Source of the DNA: Asterias rubens
Lineage: Eukaryota; Echinodermata; Asteroidea; Forcipulatida; Asteriidae
Assembly (NCBI RefSeq): GCF_902459465.1
Contig: NC_047062.1
Location: 33,040,673-33,104,672 of the forward strand
Length of the DNA: 64,000 nucleotides
Reading direction: 5' to 3'
The notes beneath the pieces were generated by a model, which made no database searches, had not been told where the DNA came from, and saw nothing but the letters and a program-made list of their open reading frames with translations. The position numbers and the translations under genes are program-made. How positions within the stretch are numbered: position 1 is the stretch's first letter; the number at the start of each line of letters is the position of its first letter. Below are positions 34,601 to 45,000 of the stretch, piece after piece.

Positions 34601-34998
34601 TCTTTGATATTTATTTATGTTGTGTAGTATGTATGTGCTTAATTATTCTAAACAGGTTATGAATACAAATTTAAAGGTAGCCAAGCAGGGTTTTTGTTAT
34701 CAGGACGTAGTTCTTACTTTTTAAATTTAATCTATGATTTTTGTTTTAGGAGATTAACATCCATCCCAAAGCCCAGCAGGGTGTGAAGGGATCCATTGGA
34801 GCTCCAATGCCTGGTGAAGTGATTGATGTTAGGGTACAAGTAGGAGACCAAGTAGAGAAAGATGCCCCTATTGTAGTTCTGAGTGCTATGAAGATGGAGA
34901 TGGTAGTAAGGGCACCTATTGCTGGAACAGTCAAGAATATTCATGCAAGGAAAGGTTTAGCTGTGCAAGGAGATGATCTCTTGGTTGAGATTGAGTAG
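22680..34998 (+). CDS. PC: Mitochondrial pyruvate carboxylase, complete (18 coding exons, 1226 aa)
   Basis: Biotin-dependent pyruvate + HCO3- + ATP to oxaloacetate; mitochondrial matrix; anaplerosis and gluconeogenesis. Exons: 22680-22950, 23215-23399, 23720-23885, 24517-24662, 24979-25096, 25523-25793, 26753-26915, 27121-27303, 27924-28161, 28633-28857, 29184-29340, 29869-30109, 30666-30915, 31343-31587, 32392-32571, 33610-33858, 34295-34438, 34750-34998. Every junction is GT-AG and in phase. Residues 1 to about 80 are Ser/Arg-rich, fitting a mitochondrial presequence. Biotin carboxylase follows ([23 protein letters not shown]-grasp loop [23 protein letters not shown]). The carboxyltransferase has [18 protein letters not shown], the CIKDMAG lysine (K788) and the HIHTHDTSG metal site. 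The biotin carrier domain has AMKM at K1192. About 48 residues longer than human PC, mostly in the presequence. An AG at 22645-22646 implies a spliced leader. Confidence 0.97.
23450..23575 (+). pseudogene. Partial tandem duplicate of PC exon 2 plus donor
   Basis: A second copy of 23324-23449 (both 126 bp) carrying the last 76 bases of exon 2 and 50 bases of intron. It differs by two substitutions, one inserted A (GTACAAAGC against GTACAAGC) and one deleted T. It keeps the donor AGG|GTGAGAAG but has no acceptor, and the insertion breaks frame, so it is unlikely to be used as an exon. Confidence 0.9.
23985..24275 (-). repeat. tRNA-headed SINE (family B), PC intron 3
   Basis: The minus strand begins with TGTCATGGCCTAGCAGTAAA and AGAGCATCGGACTCAAGCTC, then a B box near GGGTTCAAGTCCAAGTC, and continues with CTTAAGCAAGACACTTAACC, AAAGTCGTTGGTCCCTTGTG and AGAAGGGGTTTGCCCCCGGT. 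Confidence 0.75.
24775..24930 (+). repeat. tRNA-headed SINE (family D), PC intron 4
   Basis: Head GGGTGGTCGGGTTGGGATAG, then ACCTCTAGGACCCCGATTCA (B box region) and GGATCAGGTTTTCAGTCTCT. The same family lies inverted at 61175-61383. Confidence 0.7.
26088..26455. mobile_element. TTAA-flanked MITE, copy 2 (PC intron 6)
   Basis: TTAA at both ends. Left end AAAGGCAGTGGACACTATTG, right end CCAAGAGTGTCCACTGCCTT. It is inverted relative to copies at 3856, 45850 and 56207 (GAGCTCAAATTTTCACAGG reads in the opposite sense). A central palindrome, GACCTCAAG...CTTGAGGTC, is present. Confidence 0.8.
28205..28300. repeat. Repeat fragment (family E) in PC intron 9
   Basis: Shares AACTCCCACAGGGG, AACACCAAGC, TCATACAAACATTGGTTTAA and CTATGATTATG with 29610-29830 and 44070-44285. 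Confidence 0.6.
28315..28525. repeat. Repeat fragment ending GTGGTGTTACC (family F)
   Basis: Contains AGTAGTAGAATATATAGCAA, GACAGTTCTCTAAGGAAC, TACCTGGCAAGTAGATACAC and GTGTTACCACAAACC. Related copies end near 44933, 46725 and 57440. Confidence 0.6.
29595..29835 (-). repeat. Family E repeat with tRNA-like B box, PC intron 11
   Basis: The minus strand begins with AAGGTCGTGGGTTCAATCCT (B-box-like), continues through GAATCACAATTTCTTGATTT and ends near the family phrase seen at 28205 and 44070. Probably a SINE. Confidence 0.6.
30190..30560 (+). repeat. SINE body fragment (family B-like), PC intron 12
   Basis: Contains TGTAAAAGAACCCAGAACAC, GTAGGGGCTAGCCCTGGTGT and CAGGTTTCCTCAGGCTTGCA, matching the order of body motifs in family B copies. 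The tRNA-like head is missing. Confidence 0.5.
31606..32195 (+). repeat. Degenerate tandem repeat, about 48-bp unit, PC intron 14
   Basis: About a dozen diverged copies of a unit containing CTGATATATTTTCTGTTATT, TAGTTTCTGATATCACTGAT and CTATACCT. Very T-rich and non-coding. Confidence 0.85.
32605..33352 (+). repeat. 68-bp minisatellite in PC intron 15, interrupted by a SINE
   Basis: Several copies of a unit with GTAGGATTTGAAACTTTGCA, TGGTGGAGATACAATCTAGT and AGGTTTGCAGTAACACCATG. The inner units at about 32740-32935 are almost identical. The array resumes after the SINE, from about 33214. Confidence 0.9.
32938..33213 (+). mobile_element. tRNA-headed SINE (family C) inserted in the minisatellite
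   Basis: Head with CTCGGTAGTCTAGTTGGTAA (A box) and GTCGTGGGTTCAATCCCACC (B box). Body CTGAGTATACAGTGCTAACA, CACATCGGTGTATGGGTAAA, then an AAAATAAAATAAAAATAAA tail. ACCATGTACATG flanks both sides, a 12-bp candidate target-site duplication. Confidence 0.8.
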
Positions 34999-37099
34999 AA
35001 CGCATCAACCTCAGTATTTCGCTCGGCCCCAGCAGCCAGATCTAACCAGGACGGCTGGGATGGTCTAATCAGCTTGCACAGATTCTTGTTCAGGAAGTAC
35101 GTCATGCGTGCTTGGCTCAATGTGAGTGTGCTGCATGATGGGACTGAGCATTTACAAATGAGCGTGCTTGATACGTTTGCCCATCCCAACGCCTTTGGTT
35201 AAGGCAAGGCGCTGGGGACGAGCGAACCCCAGTACTACATGTTTAGGCCTTGAACTTTGCTCTTGAAAGGGGAAAATGGAAATGGAAATATGGGGAAAAT
35301 GGAAATTTGTTTTGGAACTTTGCAAAGAGCACCACAGAAGAAGCACAGGGCACCACGGCAGGGGCCGAGGGTTATTTCAAGGCATGTTATTTTCTTAGTA
35401 CTTCATGTTGTTTGTATATTATTGAAATATTTACATTGTGAAAAATGTAAATCAGAGAATTTGGCCAGTGTAAAAAAAAATAGACCGAAAAGGACAATTT
35501 AAATCGGACCTAAAAAAAATTAGGAGTTTTGAATCTTTAAAATGCTTCAAAACTAAAGCAGAGATTATGACTAAAAAAAATTAAACCTCCTGAATTAGTT
35601 CACATTAAAGTTGAAGGTGAGAGATAATGCAGGTAGATGTTTTTACACTCGGAAGGAAATCGTGCTTTTAAAATAAATCTATCTTACGCCCAACATACAA
35701 TGTTTTCATCTTGCTTCTTTATACTTGTAAACATTTCTGGAATCCAAGAAACTTTTATTTGGAATGAAATAGTTATATTTTGTAAATTTGACTACCTAAA
35801 GTTTTAGTTTCGACATAGCAATACAAGATATATTTTTATGGTTATTGTTGGTTGTGTTATGAAATTATGTCAATTAGCATAAGTTACAAATCTTCAGCTA
35901 TTTCAAAAAGCACTAAGATTTACCGTAAAGATGTGCTGTCAATATCACCTTAGTGATTTGGGCTATGACATTACACTTTGCTTAGCAATTAAAATTGTTC
36001 ATTTTTTTGTGTGAAAATGTGTTGTGGGCTGATGCTAGTGAGTATAAAGTAGTGAATCTTGGTCTGCAGTAAGTAAGTAAGATTGAGAAAAAGAATATTT
36101 AATACTATCTGCCTGTTTTAGTCGCGGATAAGTTATTTTGTTTCCCAACATCAGTCTTCAAATTATACACTCCTCCGGTGTTTTAAAACTCAGTGCCAGT
36201 TGACTATTTCGTTTTTAAGTATGAATGGATGGATATTTAGCAATGATAGCTGGTGAAACAAACTAAAGTTGGTTTCGCAACTTTGCTTGTAGAATGGTAA
36301 TCTAAATGTTCCAGGGTATAAAGTTATGTTGGTGCAGATGACGCAAAACAGGAGCAAGAATAAACCTTGATGTTGTTTTAAGTTAATGCACCTATGAAAT
36401 ATGGCAAAGTAGATAGGCACATAACAAGTTCAACCAATAGTAAGTACGGCTTTACATGTATGGGATACATACAACATAAAAGCTCCTTTTAAACTATACA
36501 AATTTCCTTGGAAAATCTGGGGACAAGTTATATACAATCTCTGTACTAGATTCTTAAGGGTTCCTTTCATGATAGTTTTTTTTTACCAGGGTTTTGTCTT
36601 TTTTTAGCCTCTCTTCCAATAAATTAATTTTCACTAACATCTTTACCTCCTTTCACATTTTTTTGTATTAAAAACTTCCAGTAGGTCTCCTGAACCATAT
36701 CTAGATAAATGTGTGTTTTTTTCCTAATAGTATATCAGCCTTACCAATGCAAGTTTTTGGAATTGTCCATTTGTTGACTACATGGGTCTTAAGTCTTGTT
36801 AGTTGTATAACTTTACAGTACTTTATAATTTGCCTCGGTCATTGTAAGATGACATCGTCATGTAATGTCTAAACATGAAATTCAGTACAGTTATGTTAAT
36901 GTGTACAATTCTAATCCGCAATGTTCGACGCTAAACTATTCCCAACAAATTGCAATGTAAAGTACAATAAATTACCTCATAACTTGAAATGTGTAGCGAT
37001 TGCACAGAGCAATGAATTAGCTGCAGATTAACGTATTAGTCTTAGGGAGCCAGCCATTGTGTGAAACTAATGATAATTGTACTGCTCTGGTCTAAGTAG

Positions 37100-37500
37100 A
37101 CTTGGAGCTTTTATAACCCTCCTACTGTTTGACCGTTAAATGTCATCTACTAGGTTTTTGAATGATATATATCATATTGTGAATGAAACTAGACTGTACA
37201 AACTTAACCCTCCTACTGTGTAACCATTCAATGTCATTCACTAGGGTTTTGAATGATAGATATACTAGCCTGTAATGTGATGTCATAGGTGAATTTTAAA
37301 CTACACTGTACAAGGTCAACCCTCCTACTTTCCGACCATTCGATTTGATTTTTCATGATAGGCTGCCTACTGATATCATGTGGTAAATGCATGCATAGTA
37401 TGCAGTTGTTCAACTTAAGATAGTCTTTGCTGGTGAATGGTTTCAAAATGCTCGGTCAATTTGTTGAAAAATGGTACTAAGAGTAGGAGGATTATAAAAA
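37100..37500. repeat. Tandem repeat element with inverted ends
   Basis: The left end CTTTTATAACCCTCCTACT is inverted at the right end as AGTAGGAGGATTATAAAAAG. Between them, three diverged units of about 90-110 bp each begin AACCCTCCTACT followed by GACC or AACC and ATTCAATGTCATT. A solitary end lies near 29115. Confidence 0.7.
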
Positions 37501-38139
37501 GGTAAGCTAGTGCAGTGTTTCTACTGTTTCTAATTGAACAGATTGTCCGCATATATTTTCTGTTTTAATTGTCAAAGCAATAATGAATATGATTCTTCAA
37601 ATAAAACAGAAAGAAGCTTCTGTAAAGATGAAATAATACCTTACGTGTGGTTCATGTATTAATTAGTAATGTGTAATTTGATATATCACCTGTATCTTAA
37701 TGTACATACATGTATTTATTTAACCGTGCCAAAAATACAGTTCATAACTGCATGCGAACTGCCACAGCCGGGTATTCACAATTTTAAAAACGATGTGTAT
37801 GGATTGTTCGCATCGCATGTCGTTGTTTGGCATTTGCTTTCGAAGGTCTAGGCTTCGGCCTAGTGGTTAAATATTATTTGTGATCAATCATGGGTGCTGG
37901 AATAAAAGAAACAGTAGCAATATGAATCTTGAATTTTGTTTATTTCCAGTTTAAATTAGAGGAATTTAAGAAAATGCTTAGTAAATATTGTTTTTGGTTT
38001 CATTCCATTTGGAATATCAGTAAACTAATTTGTTCTACTCGCAGTGATCATTCAAAGTAATACTTTGGGGGAAAAACTACATCAGGTCCTATGATATATT
38101 AGCGAATAATTGGCACACCTAAAGAAGCATAATAACCTG

Positions 38140-38370
38140 GCGTGTCGAGGCTAAGTGGATAAGAGCATCAGACTCAAAGTCTGGTGTTTCTGTTCAGCAG
38201 CAGTGTGGGGTTCGAGTCCTGTTGACCATTATTGCTGCGTCCTTCGGTAGGAATACGTAAAGCCGTTGGTTTCGCTTGTTCATAATGCAAACAAAAGAAC
38301 CCAGTGCACTTATTGAAAAGAGAGAGGGTTCGCTTCAGTGCTGTATATCGCGCCACAGCACCTCGTAAAC
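38140..38370 (+). repeat. tRNA-headed SINE (family B)
   Basis: Head GTGTCGAGGCTAAGTGGATA, AGAGCATCAGACTCAAAGTC and GTGGGGTTCGAGTCCTGTTG. Body AATACGTAAAGCCGTTGG, AAAAGAACCCAGTGCACTTA and GAGAGGGTTCGCTTCAGTGC. Confidence 0.75.
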
Positions 38371-41164
38371 CACTACTAAGGTAAAGGCCTCATACTTCAA
38401 AACATAGCTCCACATACCTTGCAGGACACATTACCGAGCACTTTGAAACGCCCCTGGGGTGTGATAAAGCACTTTATGAGAGCCTAGTACGTGTAGTATT
38501 ATTAAGATGATACACGCTCCAGACAGCCTTACAATCAAGTCCAAGTGAGAAGTCACACAATAGTACCATTAGCCAAGGACCAAACAGATTTTGTTTAACG
38601 TTGCTTACTTTATTATAATCACACATGCTTACATTGCAAGAGGAATTCTAGTTAACAAATGTACGTCATGTATGTATCCAACCGTAAGATAGATGCATTA
38701 CAGACGAATCTGTGTATATTTTACTTAAAGATCACGTGAACCATGATTTTTAAGTTATCAGTACAACTAGTCGGCATATATCGGGATAAATTAATTAAAG
38801 TTTTTCGAAACCAAAGCCTAATGGTTTATGTTGAGCCATGGGTTATCCTATTTGTACAATGGTCTATCAGCTTGGGACACATGTATAATTACAGGAATGT
38901 ACTTGTTTATGGCATGAAGGACATCATCTTCTTTTGGTTACCAAACGGCAGCTTTATGTGAGTTAGAAAAGATTTGTATCAGAAATTATTTCATCCTGTT
39001 TGAGAATGGCAAATTCTCCAGGTTTCTATCCATTCAAAAAACATTCCTTCTCAATGACAACTTAATTAAAACAACTCATGGACATTGTGTGGTTTTAAGT
39101 CTACATAACGAATAGAGAGTCTGCAATTACTTGCCATGTTTAATGACAAAACTTCATAACCCCGAGATGGTAAAATGATGGAACACACAGCAAATACTGA
39201 CCATCTATAATTTATATCAAGGACAACACACAATTTGTACACACTTCTAGAGCTAACTGAAATAACCCCAAATTATCATCATCCCATGAATTAAGCATAC
39301 CAATTACAGCCAAACAAAGCAACAGCCTTAGTCTTTGTCAGTTTTTTAGTTTGTGATCATTAACTCATAAATATTCATGAATATTCTAATCTAGTTGAAG
39401 ATCTTTTTTTTGCATAGCACTGGAACTCAAATTTGCTTTATTTTAGACACACTTTAAGATAGAGGAAAACCATATTGCTTACAGTTCAGATTCCATAATC
39501 TGGGTTACAATTTCACCTTTTATCATTTTAACCTATACAATTTTTCAGCTGTATTGTTATTTTTTAAATTGGAACAAAATCAACAAATTTTGTTTTCGGT
39601 TTGACCCTTATCAGAAAGCAACAAATGAGAAAAGTATATATTAAAGTATTAATATTCACACAAACGAGTTCGTATAAAGGGTCACTCTGTAATAAAAAAT
39701 AAAAACTGATAGCAATATTATATACAACGAAACTTCTTAAAGAAAGTTGGGGATATTTTCTTGTCTTTGCTGTATTGTCAAAAAGTATAAAAATCCAATG
39801 AGGTGGGTCAGTATTATAACCCGACTTAAGAGACATAGTTCAAATCTGAGCTTGAATTGTCTTAAAAATAGTTTGTAGTTGTTTTCTTGAACGAAAATTA
39901 AGGTCAAACTCGGGTCAAACTTAGTTTTAAGCCAGGTCATAATAATCTAACAGTGGAAGCAGAATGGACATCACAGACTGGGAAAGGTCATGCTGCAACG
40001 TCTCATCCAAAACAAAGTGTGTGGATAAAGTTACTAAGCATTAGATATTATCAAATATATAGTCTAGCCATTTGCGCTAAGCAGCATCCTGGCTGCTTAG
40101 CGTTTATGAGTCTCATGCCCTCTACCAGTCTGTGTCATTAAGGATAGTGTATTTAAATTTGGATCACAGTGCTACGCAGACTCCTGTTTTTTTTTGACCG
40201 CTCTTTGCTCGGCTGCTGTTGTTGGTGTTGGTGTTTTCTTCAGCTGTCATACCCCTAGAAAACCAGAAGGAATAAAATACATTAGTCTATAGGTTATGAG
40301 AATCAACAAAGACAAGAGGGAAAAACTAAAACAACAAGGACAGTATACAGTGCCTTAAAGAAGTAATAGTAATTATCAAAGAGTAAAATGGGCACCCAGC
40401 CACGGCTAAAATGGCTACCCCCCCTTTGGCCTCTATTGCCCTGGTCTTGACCTTGGTGTTTCCCATCATATTTAAGATGTTCCAGAGGAAGTGCCCTATG
40501 TGTGGAACCTAAGTATCTTCACTGCCCAGATATGGAATTATACACAGAGGCAACAGAGGATGGTCTATGTTGCCCTGGTCTTGGCCTTGGTGCCCCTACA
40601 AAAGTGCACTTTGCAAAATGAAAATGGATTTGTTTTGTTAAAGGCCTGAAATACCAAGCTGAATGGTTCGACAACACTAAAAAAAAAGAGTCATATCTCT
40701 CTTTTTAATCACAAACAACAATTGACAGAATTTGAAATATTTATTTGCATTATTCATATTGAGCATGATTAATAATATCTATTATGCATCTAATAATTTA
40801 TATCTAGCATGCCTTCTACACTATTCCTTATTACTATTTATACTAGATTTGAAATCTTGTAGAATGGTAAAAGATAAAACCCAAAACAGTTTCCTTTTAG
40901 ATTAGCAAGAAAAGCTGTGGGAATCTTTCATTAATGATCTGATAAACTGTTCTGTTGGTCCTCACGAATGAAGTAAATCATAATCAGTCAAAATCACTGA
41001 GATACTAATGTGATTTTTACATTTTATCCCTCACTCTGTGAACCAAGGCTTGGTCAAGAGCAAAACTAAATGTTATCGAGTTGATCAACAGTTTAGTATG
41101 CAAAAAAAAAGGATCATATGAGGGAGAAAACTCCCTCATTAGGGTTGAATACTCTGGAATCAGT

Positions 41165-41224
41165 GGAAACCAAACCGCAAATCAAAGATTTGTTAAACCA
41201 AACCGCAAATCAAAGATTTGTTAT
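41165..41224. repeat. 31-bp direct tandem duplication
   Basis: AAACCAAACCGCAAATCAAA GATTTGTT occurs twice in succession. Each copy also contains the short palindrome AAATCAAAGATTTG. Confidence 0.8.
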
Positions 41225-42073
41225 TCAACTTGAATCACAATATTCAAAAGGGATTTATACACATGCAGGGAGTATAGAAGAACACCAAACTAAATCCCAC
41301 TAGAAATCTGTATTAGAAAATCGTTAAACAAACCTAACACGGGTTGGGTGTTTAATATTTGACTATACGCGCTGTGTCTCGGGGGGTGTTGTAGAATGGT
41401 CCAAGATGAAACCAGTTGCCACTGAAATGTACTGAATGACTATCAGTCTAAATAAATGAACATCATTCTTGGCCTGTGATGAGAAGGTTACCATACTTGA
41501 ATTTGAAGTGTATGGTGTGTGATTGTAAATTTTTTAGATTAAAATCATTTTGACTGCAACGATTTGTTTCTGTCAGGCCAGGGTCCAATGGGAGACTTTT
41601 AGACGGTCTTTTTTCACAGTAATGCGGAGGCTCAGTCCTACATGCGCAATACTGAGCTGGCGCGAGCATGCTCAGAACTGCACAAAAGGACCGTTTTGTC
41701 TGCTGCCACCAACGTCTCAAAAGTTCCTATTTCATTGCTTACCATGGAATTCTGCCTGTAATATAAAGCACATAGTGCTATGGGTGTAAGCACAGGCCAG
41801 GTATGCAGATCCTCATATAGGACCCAGTTCATTATTTTGCTACTGTACCCTACGCTAGTGCTAAACTATACAAGAATAAAAACTACACACTATAAAAGCC
41901 ACATAAGTACCAACATAACAACCAACTAGACCAGGGTGTAGTTAATACCATGCAAACTAAGATGTGCGACACCACCACCAGCTTGCTTCCTCTACAACGT
42001 ACACCAAGAACACGACGTCACGCCATTGATCCATCCATGCAGGTAGATGACCAAAGAGCTATACTTACATTAC

Positions 42074-45000
42074 TTACATGGGTAGGAGTTCATCAATTGG
42101 CTCCCCCTTCTCCAGACATTTCTCCATCTTGACGAGGAGGTTGATACCGGTGATCACACACTGGACTTGTTGAACCTCAGTGGTGCCAAGACGATCCAAG
42201 TTGGAGATATCGTAAACTCCGCCAACGGCTTCGGTGAATTCACCGCCTGAAAAACAAAGCAAATTGATGAATTAGGAGTTGGCTTACAAAGACGATGTGA
42301 CATGAATAAACTTATCATCTCTAGGAGATGTTAATTAAACGATGAGACAAATAATGAAAATCCTTAGGTCATTTTACTAATTAATTAACTTAAACTTATT
42401 TATAGGCCTACATGGTAACCCATTCAACCTAGGCTGTTTCAATGAAGGAGCCATTTTGCATAAAAACAACCAATAACATTTTGAACAATACAAAAAGATA
42501 AAATCAGTTCAAGAAAACAACTTTAAAAGAAGAAACCTTAAATATAAGTCGTACAGAACAACAAGCATAATAATACTGTAGAATCAAAGTACAAGAGATA
42601 TTGAATTACTTAAACATATCAACTAGGCCTGATTCAACTAAGAAGCCCTTTTGCATAAAAACAACCAATAACATTTAGGACAATACAAAATATGCAATCT
42701 GAAACAAGTCATCAAGAAAAGAACTTTAAAAGAAGAAACATTAATCATAAGTCAAACAGAGCAACAATGTAGAATTCAAATACAAGATATATTGAATAAG
42801 AAAATGAGAAAATTGCACAAAATAAATACAGTCAATGTGATGTCAATTGAATCATACACAGTAAAAGTAAAGTAAGAACAATTAATGAAAACAATGAAGG
42901 AACACATAAATAAAGATATAAATGCACAAGCGAAATCAATCAAGTTAAAGTCAATGAACTTTAGTTTATCTTCTTTGCTCACAAGAGAAAGTAGTTATAA
43001 AAAAACTATCAACTTCCACCAGGGGAACATTGCCACCTACTCCTGGGGCTGAAAAAGGGGTTATCCCCTTCATAGTCTGTAAGGATGTAGGCATGGGTAT
43101 CATCCACTAGGAGCCTGGCTGGTAGAGCAGAATGCACTACCTTCCCAACCTTAGTTAAATTGAATCAACTTACTTGTTCCACGCTTCTGCAATCTAAGAG
43201 CAAGGCATATCTTGTCCAGGTCGTAGCGTTTATCGCTGGCAAGAAGTGGGAAGCGAGCGTGGACGCTGCATCGGACACCGGTACCCAAGTTGGATGGACA
43301 GGTCAGAATGAAACCAAGATGGTCATTCCTCATGAACTCTCTGGGCTCAGCGAGGTTGCCCATTTGACCCTCAAACTGTAACAAAATACAATAGTCTTTA
43401 AAGATCTTAAACATTATAAATGACAACTGGTGAGTTTCATAACTTCCTTTGATTTTTTGGGGGAAAGCTGGGTGATACAAATACAGCATATTTAGTTAAT
43501 CATTTTAGTGAACACTTTAAAATGCGAAGTAGGTCTAACATCTATAATACAATATAAATATTTATACAACACATTACTCATGGCCACAGCAAAAGAAAAA
43601 AGGAAAATAGATATACATTGATCATACATTATGAGAACCAAAAACATTGCCAAGGTCCATGTCACATGAGGCAATTTTCAGGCAACCAGTTCCAATTAAT
43701 CACCTAGAAGAAAGGCATTCACAAAATTGCCTTTATGAGACATAAACATAAACTACAAGTATATAGATCTATTGGGGCCCTCCAGAATTGCAGACCGAAA
43801 GATCTGACCTAGTTCTTACCTTGCTAAGTCCCTCACAGAAGAGCTCAAAGACAGCCTTCATGTCTCCTCCTTGTCTCATGGAGATGATGCGAAGATGATC
43901 CTCCTCATTCACCCACACCAAGAAACGCTTGTCATTGGTATGCCTGAAAACAAGATACAAACCAATTATAGAAGTTAAATTCTGAACTTAGGAACATTAC
44001 TATAGCTTCATACAGGCTTTGATAAGAGAGAATTGATTGTTTGTTAGTTTGTTTGTTTAGAAGTTCTTCCCATCAAGAGAACTCTCACAAGGGGACATAA
44101 ACACCAAGCCGGCAATAGCCGATCTCTTTCATACAAACATTGGTTTAACGTCTATGATTATGAATTGTACAAATCAAGAAATTGTAATTCAGTAACTAGA
44201 TTCAGTAACATTTGTTCTAGTCATTGTAATTAGTGATAAGCTTGGTAGTAATCGAATCCACAACCTTGTCATTGCAAGTCTAGCCGTCTAGAGAGTTAAA
44301 CTAGCAGGTTAAACTCCAGGTAACTAGAGGTTGAACCCTGAATAACTCTGGGAGAAACCTTAACAAACCTCGAGTTACTCTCAGTTTAACTAATTTTGTT
44401 CTATTATTTTTGTTATAATTAAAGTACTCTTTTGACTTGAAACTTGTTCCAAATGTTATTTCAAAATTTACTAAAGTTGGGAAGAAATTAGGTCCAGGGA
44501 TAGAGGTTGGAATATCATAATTGAATTCTTACCAGATGCCACGGCCATCAGGGAAGTCACGAGCCATACCACCGCTTGTGAAATGGCGGGAGATTGGTCT
44601 CTCAAACAAGAAGTGATCATCAATCAGTTGTTGTTTGTCAGCTTCACCCAGTGTCTGCAGGGAATAGTATTTGCCTGATAGCTCTCCATCAAGCTTAGCA
44701 AGAGCTGTAAATGAATAGGAATGGGTTGAATATTTTAGATTAGTTGTGGTGTACGAACAGCTTTTAAGCACCTTAGAGCTGCAGCATGCAGCATCAGAGT
44801 CCAGCTTTCTCCAGAAGCAATCAGAGCATACTGATCGAAATGTCGAGTTGAAACCAACGTTTCTTTTCAGAACTATTACCTCAACACATTTAGAGATTAT
44901 CATTATATGGTGTTACCGCAAACCTTTACTATTTCGTATTTCCACCAATCAGAGTTTCAAATCCTACTTGCCTTAGAGCTCACTTTTTTTATATACATTT

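Larger units (their letters stand above)
34999..42073. other. Convergent intergenic region between PC and AK
   Basis: Holds the PC 3' untranslated region; AATAAA signals lie at 35683, 36618 and 36966. Also the presumed AK 3' untranslated region next to 42074. Between them are an inverted-end tandem repeat (37100-37500), a SINE (38140-38370), G+C-poor unique sequence, a low-copy phrase with CTTGGCCTTGGTGCCCC (40430-40620, related to 15720) and a short duplication at 41165. No coding exon was supported; the 72-codon frame at 38743 is unrecognised. Confidence 0.6.
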
